This document shows positions 46,228 through 54,266 of a stretch of 54,266 nt of DNA, piece after piece. The stretch spans positions 1 to 54,266 of the forward strand of contig JAUSGQ010000017.1 of NCBI GenBank assembly GCA_030674455.1, in the 5' to 3' direction. Numbering within the stretch: position 1 is the first letter of the stretch; every line of letters starts with the position of its first letter. Source of the stretch: a bacterium (lineage in GTDB: Bacteria > Patescibacteriota > Minisyncoccia > Phycocordibacterales > UBA2100). The position numbers and the translations under genes are program-made. The notes below the pieces were generated by a model. It did not search any database, was not told the DNA's origin, and saw nothing but the letters and a program-made list of their open reading frames with translations.

Positions 46228-49080
46228 ATGACAGAACCCTCCAAAGCTCCCGAGCCGTTTCTTAAACCCTACAACTCCGCGGAGAATGAGCCGAAAATCC
46301 TTGAACTCTGGGAAAAGAGCGGATTTGCTAATCCAGATGTTTGCATCGAAAAAGGCGTAACAGCGCCGGATGCGGAATCTTATTCCATAGTCCTTCCCCC
46401 TCCCAACGTGACCGGGACGCTTCACATGGGACACGCCGCGATGCTCGCAATTCAGGATATTTTGATTCGATACCACCGGATGCGGGGGGAGAAAACATTG
46501 TGGCTTCCCGGTACCGACCATGCGGCAATCGCCACTCAATCAGTAGTTGAGAAAAATCTGCTCAAGACTGAAAAGAAAAGTCGGCATGATTTAGGACGCG
46601 AAGAATTTCTTAAACGCGTCGAAGAATTCGCGCAGGCGAGCCACGACACCATCGTGGGGCAAGTGCGTGCGATGGGCGCATCCGTTGATTGGACTCGCGA
46701 GGCATACACACTGGATGAGGCGCGCAACGTGGCCGTGCGCACGGCCTTCAAAAATATGTACGATGCCGGTCTTATATATAGAGGCAATCGCATTGTAAAC
46801 TGGGACCCCAAAATGCAAACGACGGTTTCCGACGACGAAATCGAATACGTGGAGCAAAAAGACCCGTTCTACTATTTCAAATACGGCCCGTTCACTATTG
46901 GAACTGTCCGTCCCGAAACTAAATTCGGCGATAAATATATCGTGATGCATCCGGATGATGCTCGGTACAAAGAATACAAACACGGCCAGCAGCTCGAAGT
47001 CGAATGGATAAACGGACCGATACTGGCGACAATAATTAAAGACCAGGCGGCCGACATGTCGTTCGGCTCCGGCGTGATGACGATTACTCCGGCACACTCC
47101 GGCATCGACTTTGAAATTGCGCAAAAGCACAAGCTGGATGTGGAGCAGATAATCAACGAGCGCGGAATACTTCTGCCTATCGCGGGCGAATTCGCCGGCC
47201 AGCATATAAAGAAGGCGCGGCCGATGGTTCTGGAAAAATTGCGTGCAAAAGGGTTGCTCGTGAAAATCGAAGAGGGCTACGTACACAATGTGGCGACCAA
47301 CAGCCGCGGCGGCGAGACACTCGAACCGCAAATAAAGTTGCAATGGTTCGTGGATGTAAATAAGAAATTTACCATTCCGCATTCCGAAATTCCCGGCATC
47401 GCCTCGGGTTCAAAAACATCTCTCAAAGAGATCATGCGGCGTGCGGTGGATTCGGGCGCGATTAAAATCGCGCCAGACCGATTCGAGAAAGTGTATTACA
47501 ACTGGATAGACAACCTGCGCGACTGGTGCATTTCGCGGCAAATTTGGTACGGGCACCGAATCCCCGTTTGGTACTGCCTCAATTGCAAATACGAAGCCGT
47601 CGATGCGGATGTGAAAAGCAAATGGTTCCTCGTCCGGCATGGAGAAACAGAAGGAAATGTAAAAAGAATCACTCAGGGTCATCAAGATACGCCTCTGACA
47701 GAACAAGGAATAGCACAGGCAAGAACCGCCGGAGAACAATTGAAAAATCAGAATATCGAACTCATCATCAGCTCGGATTTGGGAAGATGCAAGCAGACGG
47801 CAGAAATTATCGCGAAAGCAACGGGAGCAGAAGTCGTATTTGATGCCGCATTCAGAGAGCGATTCATGGGAGACGGCGAGGGATTAACATACGAAGAACA
47901 AGAGGAACGCTTCAGTCCGTTTAAAGATTATGACGACAGAACGGAGGGGAATATGGAGACGACCCGCGAATTGGAGGAGAGGGTCTCTGAAGCATTCGCC
48001 AAGCACAAGAAAATTCACGGTCACAAGAATGTGGTCATCGTAAGCCATGGCGGTGCGATTCGCTGGCTTCTCAAACGCATAAAAAATCTCACATTTGACG
48101 AGGCCAGAATAACGAAAGTTGCCGGAAATGCCTCGGTTCAGTCACTTGATGTTCTAAACGCCTGCACAAAATGCGGAAACGATTTATTCGAGCAAGATTC
48201 AGATACCTTGGACACTTGGTTCTCTTCGGGATTGTGGACATTCTCTACACTGGGGTGGCCCTTGGACTACGCTCAGGGTAAACCCAAAACTGGAACTGAC
48301 CTGGCGACATATCACCCGACCGCCGTGCTTGAAACCGGGTACGACATTCTTTTCTTCTGGGTTGCACGCATGATACTGATGACCGGTTTTTGCCTCGGCA
48401 CGGTACCCTTCCGCAACGTCTACTTGCACGGCCTCGTGCGCGACGCGAAAGGGCGCAAGATGTCGAAATCTCTCGGCAATGTAATCGACCCGCTGACCAT
48501 GACGGAGAAATACGGCGCTGATGCCGCGCGTCTCTCACTTATTGTCGGCGCTTCGCCTGGCAATGATGTGAAGCTTTCGGAAGACCGCGTGCGCGGATAT
48601 AAGCATTTTGCGAATAAGGTGTGGAATATATCAAGATTCGTACTCGAATCTTGCGCTGATTTACACACAAAGGCAGATGCAGAAATTGGACACGGCGTGT
48701 CCAATTTGGAGGAAGCGGATAATCAACTAATCGCCGAGACCCAAGAAATAGCGAGCGTGGTTTCCGAACATATAGACAATTTCCGCTTGGACCTAGCCGC
48801 CGATACTATTTATCACTTCGTATGGCACCGCTTCGCGGACGAGATCATTGAGGATTCGAAGACAATTCTGAAGGGCGCAGACGAGGCCGCCGCACTTTCT
48901 AGACGCTATACGCTAAACGCTATCCTTGATACTTCTTTGCGACTCCTCCACCCATTCATGCCATTCGTCACTGAAGCGATTTGGCAGAACCTGCCTGCGC
49001 ATGCTGGCGGGCAGGCAGGCCTTCCACAGAAAGACAGCGAACTCCTGATGGTGGCCAAATGGCCGAGTTACAATAGCTAA
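46228..49080 (+). CDS. valS: Valyl-tRNA synthetase with inserted histidine-phosphatase domain
   Basis: PPPNVTGTLHMGHA, LPGTDHAAIATQ, WYGHRIPVWYCLNC...CTKCGNDLFEQDSDTLDTWFSSGLWTFSTLGWP, GRKMSKSLGNVIDP. Confidence 0.97.
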   Translation: MTEPSKAPEPFLKPYNSAENEPKILELWEKSGFANPDVCIEKGVTAPDAESYSIVLPPPNVTGTLHMGHAAMLAIQDILIRYHRMRGEKTLWLPGTDHAAIATQSVVEKNLLKTEKKSRHDLGREEFLKRVEEFAQASHDTIVGQVRAMGASVDWTREAYTLDEARNVAVRTAFKNMYDAGLIYRGNRIVNWDPKMQTTVSDDEIEYVEQKDPFYYFKYGPFTIGTVRPETKFGDKYIVMHPDDARYKEYKHGQQLEVEWINGPILATIIKDQAADMSFGSGVMTITPAHSGIDFEIAQKHKLDVEQIINERGILLPIAGEFAGQHIKKARPMVLEKLRAKGLLVKIEEGYVHNVATNSRGGETLEPQIKLQWFVDVNKKFTIPHSEIPGIASGSKTSLKEIMRRAVDSGAIKIAPDRFEKVYYNWIDNLRDWCISRQIWYGHRIPVWYCLNCKYEAVDADVKSKWFLVRHGETEGNVKRITQGHQDTPLTEQGIAQARTAGEQLKNQNIELIISSDLGRCKQTAEIIAKATGAEVVFDAAFRERFMGDGEGLTYEEQEERFSPFKDYDDRTEGNMETTRELEERVSEAFAKHKKIHGHKNVVIVSHGGAIRWLLKRIKNLTFDEARITKVAGNASVQSLDVLNACTKCGNDLFEQDSDTLDTWFSSGLWTFSTLGWPLDYAQGKPKTGTDLATYHPTAVLETGYDILFFWVARMILMTGFCLGTVPFRNVYLHGLVRDAKGRKMSKSLGNVIDPLTMTEKYGADAARLSLIVGASPGNDVKLSEDRVRGYKHFANKVWNISRFVLESCADLHTKADAEIGHGVSNLEEADNQLIAETQEIASVVSEHIDNFRLDLAADTIYHFVWHRFADEIIEDSKTILKGADEAAALSRRYTLNAILDTSLRLLHPFMPFVTEAIWQNLPAHAGGQAGLPQKDSELLMVAKWPSYNS
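47611..48160 (+). other. Histidine phosphatase (PGAM-like) domain embedded in ValRS zinc-knuckle region
   Basis: KWFLVRHGETEGNVKRITQGHQDTPLTEQGIAQARTAGEQL...LIISSDLGRCKQTAEIIAKAT...VVIVSHGGAIRWLL. Confidence 0.95.
48683..48707. repeat. RAYT-type REP palindrome in frame inside valS
   Basis: AAATTGGACACGGCGTGTCCAATTT; encodes EIGHGVSNL. Confidence 0.95.
48990..49020. repeat. CCTGCCTGC inverted repeat in frame near 3' end of valS
   Basis: CCTGCCTGCGC-atgctg-GCGGGCAGGCAGG; encodes LPAHAGGQAG. Confidence 0.8.
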
Positions 49081-49788
49081 ATGACGGAATTCACACCTGT
49101 CTTAGCGGCGATAGCAGGCGGGATTTTTCCCGCACTTGCATGGCTTTGGTTTTGGCGAAGAGAAGATTCCGTTCATCCGGAACCGCGCCGACTTATCGCG
49201 CTGGCATTTCTAGCGGGAATGGTTGCAGTCTACGTAGCCGCTAAAACTGAACTGTACGTTTCTAGAATTCTTGTAAACTCGATTTCCGTCACAATATTAA
49301 CGTTTACTGTATGGCCGGCTATCGAGGAAATCGTGAAATTCCTCGCTGCGTACTTTACCGTCTTACGGCGGCGGGAAGACGACGAGCCGATTGACCCCGT
49401 TATATACATGGTCGCTGTGGCGCTCGGTTTCGCAGCTGCGGAAAACACGCTTTTTCTATTGAGTCCGCTTTCGGGAGACACGGTCATTCAAACCGTTCTC
49501 ACCGGAAACCTGCGTACCGTGGGGGCCACGCTTCTCCACGTGCTCTCATCGTCAATTATAGGCGCGGCGTTTGGACTCTCCTTTTACAAATCAAAAATGC
49601 AAAAATTCGCGTATGCAGTCATCGGAGTTATCCTCGCTATCGCTTTGCACGGGTCCTTCAATTACCTCATACTTAACACGCCGGAGGAGAGCCTCTTGCG
49701 CACGTTTGGATATGTGTGGATTGCGCTTATTGCGCTCCTGGCTGTGCTAGAATATATCAAGCGTATCCATCCGCGAATTTTCAAATAA
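49081..49788 (+). CDS. PrsW-family intramembrane protease
   Basis: VWPAIEEIVKFLAAYF, ALGFAAAENTLFLL, LLHVLSSSIIGAAFG, IALHGSFNYLI. Confidence 0.9.
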   Translation: MTEFTPVLAAIAGGIFPALAWLWFWRREDSVHPEPRRLIALAFLAGMVAVYVAAKTELYVSRILVNSISVTILTFTVWPAIEEIVKFLAAYFTVLRRREDDEPIDPVIYMVAVALGFAAAENTLFLLSPLSGDTVIQTVLTGNLRTVGATLLHVLSSSIIGAAFGLSFYKSKMQKFAYAVIGVILAIALHGSFNYLILNTPEESLLRTFGYVWIALIALLAVLEYIKRIHPRIFK

Positions 49789-49825
49789 ATATAAAATTAA
49801 TTTATTAAACTAATTACTAATTAAC

Positions 49826-50314
49826 ATGGCGAAACCTTCATTCTTTGCGCGTTTGACCGGCTCTGCAGGAGAATATGACGATTATTTGGATGATGGCGAC
49901 GCGAAGCAGGCCGTGTTTGAGGGGAGCGGCGGAGAGCGCCACGCGCATATTGATAATAGTGACGAGCAGATGCCCGTGGGCCAAGGCGGCGAGCTCGCTG
50001 TTGATGTTTACCAGACAGCGGATGCTATCGTGGTGAAAGCTCTTATCGCGGGAGTTCAGCCCACATCAATAGATATTTCCCTCACGCGCGAGATGCTCAC
50101 CATCAGCGGTTCGCGCGAGGATGAGCGCGAAGTCGACGAGGAAAATTACTTCCAGCGCGAGCTGTACTGGGGTTCTTTTACCCGCACAATACTTTTGCCG
50201 GAGGAAATTGACGTTGACCTAGCCGAGGCTACCGAGAAGCACGGCATCCTCATGCTGCGCCTGCCGAAAATCAATAAGAAGAAACAGACGAAGCTTAAGG
50301 TGAGAAGCCGTTAA
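49826..50314 (+). CDS. Hsp20/alpha-crystallin family protein
   Basis: ELAVDVYQTADAIVVKALIAGVQPTSIDISLTREMLTISGSREDER...YWGSFTRTILLPEEIDVDLAEATEKHGILMLRLPK. Confidence 0.95.
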   Translation: MAKPSFFARLTGSAGEYDDYLDDGDAKQAVFEGSGGERHAHIDNSDEQMPVGQGGELAVDVYQTADAIVVKALIAGVQPTSIDISLTREMLTISGSREDEREVDEENYFQRELYWGSFTRTILLPEEIDVDLAEATEKHGILMLRLPKINKKKQTKLKVRSR

Positions 50315-50320
50315 AGGTCT

Positions 50321-50364
50321 CCAAGGGAAGTCCTTAAAGAGTCACTCCCAAGGACTCCCCTTGG
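50321..50364. repeat. 44-bp hairpin upstream of DsbA-like gene
   Basis: CCAAGGGAAGTCCTTAAAGAGTCACTCCCAAGGACTCCCCTTGG. Confidence 0.9.
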
Positions 50365-50445
50365 AGACAGTTTTGTTGTCCGAATTGCTACTAGCTACCG
50401 GCTGGCCTGTGCTATACTTTCTCAGTTATAAATAAAATCTTAGTC

Positions 50446-51183
50446 ATGGAAACCATACAAAAACTTGCAGTTCCTATCGCAATTGTTATCGCAGGAGCGC
50501 TCATAGCGGGAGCCGTTTATTTTGCCTCGATTGGCCGCTCGCCGGCAAACGCGAACGCTGGCACGGGGGCCCAAGCAGAGCAGAATTCCGTGAACATTAA
50601 GGATGTAAAGATAGCGGATGAACCGTTTATTGGAGACCTTAATGCGCCGGTCGTGCTCGCCTACTGGTCTGACCATCAGTGCCCCTACTGCAAGGCGGTT
50701 GAAGTCGGAGGAATTCCTCAAATTCCCATAACGCCTGCAATTCCAGAATTGATAAAAAATTACGTTGACACAGGCAAACTGAAAATCGTGTTTAAAGACT
50801 ATCCTTTCCTCGGCCCCGATTCCATGACAGCCGCTCTCTATGAGCACGCCGTGTGGGAGTTGTATCCAGACAAATTTTACGGGTGGAGAAAAGCCATTAT
50901 GACAGCGCAGGATGAAGAAAATGGAGGATTTGGAAATGAGGCAAGCATTCTGGAGCTTATAAATACAATTCCAGGAATGGATAGCAGTAAAGTTAAAGAT
51001 TTGGTCGTGCAAAAAACTGCGTCATATACAGAAAGCATTGAGGCGGACAGGGTGGAAGGCACATCGTTCGGGATTCAAGGCACGCCTGGGTTCATAACTG
51101 GGACTAAACTGATTGCAGGAGCCGCGGGGCCTGAAGCGTTCACAGCGGCGATTGATGAGCAACTCCGACGCTCCGACCAGTAA
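50446..51183 (+). CDS. DsbA-family thioredoxin-fold protein
   Basis: N-term TM; APVVLAYWSDHQCPYCKAVEV...LKIVFKDYPFLGPDS...GTSFGIQGTPGFITGTKLIAGA. Confidence 0.92.
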   Translation: METIQKLAVPIAIVIAGALIAGAVYFASIGRSPANANAGTGAQAEQNSVNIKDVKIADEPFIGDLNAPVVLAYWSDHQCPYCKAVEVGGIPQIPITPAIPELIKNYVDTGKLKIVFKDYPFLGPDSMTAALYEHAVWELYPDKFYGWRKAIMTAQDEENGGFGNEASILELINTIPGMDSSKVKDLVVQKTASYTESIEADRVEGTSFGIQGTPGFITGTKLIAGAAGPEAFTAAIDEQLRRSDQ

Positions 51184-51247
51184 GCCGGAGGTCGGAGCCC
51201 CGACCGGAGCGTCGGGGCTGAAATAGGCATTGGGAAATTGACTGAAT

Positions 51248-51291
51248 CCAAGGGGAGTCCTTGGGAGTGACTCTTTAAGGACTCCCCTTGG
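51248..51291. repeat. 44-bp hairpin downstream of DsbA-like gene (inverted copy of 50321-50364)
   Basis: CCAAGGGGAGTCCTTGGGAGTGACTCTTTAAGGACTCCCCTTGG. Confidence 0.9.
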
Positions 51292-51302
51292 ATGCTAGCT
51301 CC

Positions 51303-52175
51303 CTATTCCAAAAGCCCGAGGCGGTAAATATCAAACGAGTTTTCTCCTTCGAACATGTCGGATGGGTTCGGCAAGTATAAACGCTGACGCGATATTTCGG
51401 CCGTCGCGTCGTTTATAAGCCGATGAAAAACTGCAAAACTCTCTTTGCAATCGGCAAAATCTATGATGTATCTTCGCATCTGCGATGAACCGTCGGCATT
51501 TTTCTTCTTTCTGCATTCATGCACGATGAATCGCCGTACTGGTTTCCCATATTTTTGTTTGACAGTGTAGTAGTTAAAAATCGCCTGCATTATGAAGAGC
51601 GTTTTGTGTGCGCGGTCCTTGCTAAAAGCATCCACAAATTTGTGGTCGACGATATCAACTGCCCGCCTGTCGATTTGCGATCTCACCACTAAATCGGAAA
51701 CGGCTTTGATAGGGAGCGCAAGCCCATCCACTTCCGCGAGCGCGACAACCTCAACACCAAGCACATGGTGCTTGGGCGGGCGCGCAAGATAGTAGCCGAT
51801 TGCTTGCAGGTATTCCTTTTCCATCGCAGAGCGTTTTTTCTTCTGCTCGGCGAAAGACTTTGCTTTCCCGAAATTAATTTCAAAATCCGGAACGGCGCGC
51901 AAATATTCCAGACCGAGCTCGATACTCCCCTCTTTTTTAATTCCCCCGTAAAAGTTTTGGAGTGCGACGTGGCATGAACGACCAATTATTGCGGAGGGAT
52001 TGCTTGGCGTATCGTAAATCTTCAGTACATATCGCTTGTACCAAGCGAGGGGATTCCGCAAAAAAGACATCAGCGACGAATGGCTCCAGTATTTGATGGG
52101 AATTATCCTTAAACCATTCTCCGTCGGGATTTTATTCACCTTTACATGTTTCTTTTGGAAAATCCTTTTCTTCAT
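51303..52175 (-). CDS. PD-(D/E)XK nuclease superfamily protein (RecB/Cas4-like fold)
   Basis: YWSHSSLMSFLRNPLAWYKRYVLKI...IIGRSCHVALQNFY...RRAVDIVDHKFVDAFSKDRAHKTLFIMQAIFNYYTVKQKYGK. Confidence 0.8.
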   Translation of the reverse strand: MKKRIFQKKHVKVNKIPTENGLRIIPIKYWSHSSLMSFLRNPLAWYKRYVLKIYDTPSNPSAIIGRSCHVALQNFYGGIKKEGSIELGLEYLRAVPDFEINFGKAKSFAEQKKKRSAMEKEYLQAIGYYLARPPKHHVLGVEVVALAEVDGLALPIKAVSDLVVRSQIDRRAVDIVDHKFVDAFSKDRAHKTLFIMQAIFNYYTVKQKYGKPVRRFIVHECRKKKNADGSSQMRRYIIDFADCKESFAVFHRLINDATAEISRQRLYLPNPSDMFEGENSFDIYRLGLLE

Positions 52176-52342
52176 TCAGGGAGTATACCTCGTGATTCAA
52201 TGAGCATATATCCGTTTCATTTTCGTTGACCTACCTTAGTGATTCGTGCTTTAATCGCAACGAAGTGCTCTTTGACTTCGGGGGCCGAAGGCTCCAACCG
52301 CCCCACTCGGTCTGTGGGTTATCCGCTGGAGGATAATGAATC

Positions 52343-52696
52343 ATGAAAGACTCGACGAAAAATCTCGCCTATGTCCCGTCATGTCGTTCGCGCGGCTACT
52401 GGACGGAAATGCCACACTCGATGCAACTTGGTTCCACGGTGACAGAATGCGTGGAAGGAAGGAGCATCGTATTGGGGGTGAAGCATGTCAATTTCGACCG
52501 GCCGAGCAAGATCCGAGTTTTATGCATGGAACCTGTCGGCAAGGAGACGCAGGCTCACCTCGTGCTCGGAGACAGTGAGGAGTGGAAGTCTATCATCCTC
52601 GACGGTGGACGTCCGGCAAGTCCCGAGTCAAATAATGCCGAGAAAGCCGTGCGCAATGCAGTGGCGGCATGGCATCTGGGAGGACGTCATGACTAA
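52343..52696 (+). CDS. Small hypothetical protein
   Basis: SD-like gctggagg upstream; overlaps the next ORF start. Confidence 0.5.
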   Translation: MKDSTKNLAYVPSCRSRGYWTEMPHSMQLGSTVTECVEGRSIVLGVKHVNFDRPSKIRVLCMEPVGKETQAHLVLGDSEEWKSIILDGGRPASPESNNAEKAVRNAVAAWHLGGRHD

Positions 52697-52886
52697 GGAA
52701 ATGATAAAATCCCGCGTCGATTGGGCCAGCAAGGCCGAGTTAATCCGGTTCTTGCGGCAAAAACAACGCCAGGGGTTTGAGCCTCGCGACATGCTGTGTA
52801 CTCTGACAAGAGCATTGCGGTCCAGGAACTCTGATTTAATCGCCGCGGTACGGGTGTTTATAAAAGAGTATCTGTTTCCGCGCTAG
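52689..52886 (+). CDS. Small hypothetical protein
   Basis: MTKEMIKSRVDWASKAELIRFLRQKQRQGFEPRDMLCTLTRAL; start overlaps the upstream stop. Confidence 0.5.
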   Translation: MTKEMIKSRVDWASKAELIRFLRQKQRQGFEPRDMLCTLTRALRSRNSDLIAAVRVFIKEYLFPR

Positions 52887-52902
52887 ACGAAAGGAAAATC
52901 CG

Positions 52903-53232
52903 ATGATTCGAAGTGAAGGGCTAAAGACGACCACAGACGCTTTGGAAGCGATCTGCCTACCTGCTTTCTTTGAGGCGCGGGCAGAGTTGGCCGCAAAGCT
53001 TGAGTCCGTCGCCTTGCTGGCGACAGAGGAGGGTAAGGTAATTAGTACCCGCTTCACATCGCTGGTCATAATCGCGAAATGGATTGAATACAGCGAACAA
53101 TCCAATTCAGTGATACTCAAATTGGGCGACGAGCTGATCGGGTCAGGTGTTCTTGACCTCGAGGGGCTCAACGGCATGGCGAAGGATGCCATGCTGGCGA
53201 ACAAGCCGATAAATCTGCTCAATCAAGAGTAA
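52903..53232 (+). CDS. Small hypothetical protein
   Basis: 109-aa ORF in a co-directional cluster, followed by a terminator. Confidence 0.6.
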   Translation: MIRSEGLKTTTDALEAICLPAFFEARAELAAKLESVALLATEEGKVISTRFTSLVIIAKWIEYSEQSNSVILKLGDELIGSGVLDLEGLNGMAKDAMLANKPINLLNQE

Positions 53233-53255
53233 TCAGTTCATTCTTCAACGTAGTC

Positions 53256-53312
53256 ACGACGGCCGGTTCCCCGATAGAAAGGCGGGGTTTACCGGTCGTT
53301 GTTTTTTTATAT
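53256..53312 (+). terminator. Rho-independent terminator after orphan small-ORF cluster
   Basis: CGACGGCCGGT...ACCGGTCGTTGTTTTTTTAT. Confidence 0.75.
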
Positions 53313-53514
53313 ACCCCACCAAACCTAATCTCAATCCCATCCCGCAAACCGGCTTTTTTGCTCCCTTTTAATTTCCTCTGCCTCTCTATTCCGTCTCCCC
53401 AAAATATTCCTATTTTGTGCCATCGCACAAAATAGTAATATCTTTCTAGCAAAATTCCAAGTTGATTTTTATTTGCAAAGTTGTCGCACGAATTTAGACT
53501 TCCCTGATGGAAAC

Positions 53515-53544
53515 TATATGCTTATTCGCGCGAATAAGCATATA
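53515..53544. repeat. Perfect 30-bp palindrome sharing arms with the structured modular repeat
   Basis: TATATGCTTATTCGC-GCGAATAAGCATATA. Confidence 0.9.
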
Positions 53545-53635
53545 AGGATACTGGCAGACGCGCAGAATTCTAACCTCCAGAGTTGATTTTAGATTTATTT
53601 GCAAAGTTTGCGACCTGCTAAAAACCCTATCGTTA

Positions 53636-53706
53636 AAACTACTTTCTTATTCCCTCATTCGCATAAAGCTACTGGCGGGCACGGCGCGCGAATAAGAAAG
53701 TAGTTT
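53636..53706. repeat. Structured modular repeat, copy B
   Basis: AAACTACTTTCTTATTC-cctcattcgcataaagctactggcgggcacggcgcgc-GAATAAGAAAGTAGTTT. Confidence 0.9.
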
Positions 53707-53811
53707 ATATCCACCGATTCTGATTGTAGATTTATTTGCAAATTTGGCGCAAAAGGATATTATCACTAATAGAACCCCGGCATCCCCGCCGGATAAAGAA
53801 GGAGAATCGGT

Positions 53812-54150
53812 ATGGAAAGACTTTCCAGTATCGTGCAAAATATCCTGCGGCTATTTCAGAAAAATAGACTGATGGCAAAGTCTATAGCCCAGGATTTTTG
53901 CATCGACAATGGGAGGCGAGTCCTGCTCGCAGAGAAGTTAGAGCAAGTTTTCTTCCTCTGGGCAATAGAGAGAAAAGCTCTTGATCCCCGAGGGAACAAC
54001 GTCCTGCGATTGCTCGATGTCGTAAAGACTCGCAAATCTTGCCTATCAGCAATTGCCCTGCTTGAGACGGCTGACTTGATGTTCGCGTCTCACGCCATCA
54101 ACGCGACGAGGTTAATCGTTACCGTAAGGTATTGCGAGTGGCAGTCGTAA
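53812..54150 (+). CDS. Small hypothetical protein
   Basis: SD-like agaaggagaa upstream; MERLSSIVQNILRLFQKNRLMAKSIAQDFCIDNGRRVLLAEKLEQVFFLW. Confidence 0.6.
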   Translation: MERLSSIVQNILRLFQKNRLMAKSIAQDFCIDNGRRVLLAEKLEQVFFLWAIERKALDPRGNNVLRLLDVVKTRKSCLSAIALLETADLMFASHAINATRLIVTVRYCEWQS

Positions 54151-54163
54151 ATCCCCAACCAAC

Positions 54164-54200
54164 AGGCCGGCCCCAGGAGGACCGGCCGCTGTTTTTATAC
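54164..54200 (+). terminator. Rho-independent terminator
   Basis: GGCCGGcCCcaggaGGaCCGGCCgctGTTTTTA. Confidence 0.75.
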
Positions 54201-54266
54201 CCCCGCCCAGTCTAGTCCGGAACTCCTTACGGTCATCGAATCCGGTCGGGGCAAACGGCGCCGGTT

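Noticed and set aside
47611-48160. Intein in valS
   Set aside because: The inserted segment has histidine-phosphatase motifs (RHGET, VSHGG) and lacks intein splice-junction features.
51303-52175. Cas4
   Set aside because: RecB-like PD-(D/E)XK motifs are present, but there is no visible C-terminal Fe-S cysteine cluster or CRISPR context.
53219-53452. Minus-strand 77-aa ORF
   Set aside because: Covers the terminator hairpin of the + strand small-ORF cluster and has no recognisable features.
53461-53706. Possible CRISPR array
   Set aside because: Only three imperfect repeats, 120-135 bp apart, with hairpins in the intervals; wrong geometry for CRISPR and no cas genes.

Overview
The window looks like an accessory-rich stretch of a Patescibacteria/CPR (Parcubacteria-like) chromosome. 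This placement rests on gene content and ORF style, not on a database search. The core is a complete type IV pilus locus on the minus strand (pilM, N-like, O-like, pilB, response regulator, pilT, pilC, eight pilin-like genes, pilD). Housekeeping genes include ligA, argF, pdxS/pdxT, tsaC, tsaD and valS. Also present are an ABC exporter, Hsp20, PrsW, DsbA-like, CAP and peptidoglycan-binding surface proteins (one of 2466 aa), a RelE/Phd toxin-antitoxin pair, four tRNAs (Ser-GCT, Ser-CGA, Glu-TTC, Val-GAC), an IS200-like/RAYT transposase and several orphan small ORFs. Main signals beyond ordinary annotation: (1) two tRNA-Ser genes are each followed by a homologous ~185 bp element containing a segment complementary to that tRNA's own 3' end and a second partial copy of that 3' end; (2) a full histidine-phosphatase domain lies between the two zinc-knuckle CxxC pairs of ValRS; (3) several families of REP/REPIN-like palindromes occur, one of them flanking a RAYT gene, with many copies in frame inside coding genes (four in tsaD, several in valS, others in ligA, pilD, pdxT and others); (4) four consecutive minor pilins have leader peptides made largely of translated repeat DNA; (5) a modular structured repeat has differing but self-complementary arms, and one copy appears to interrupt an MGMT-like gene.
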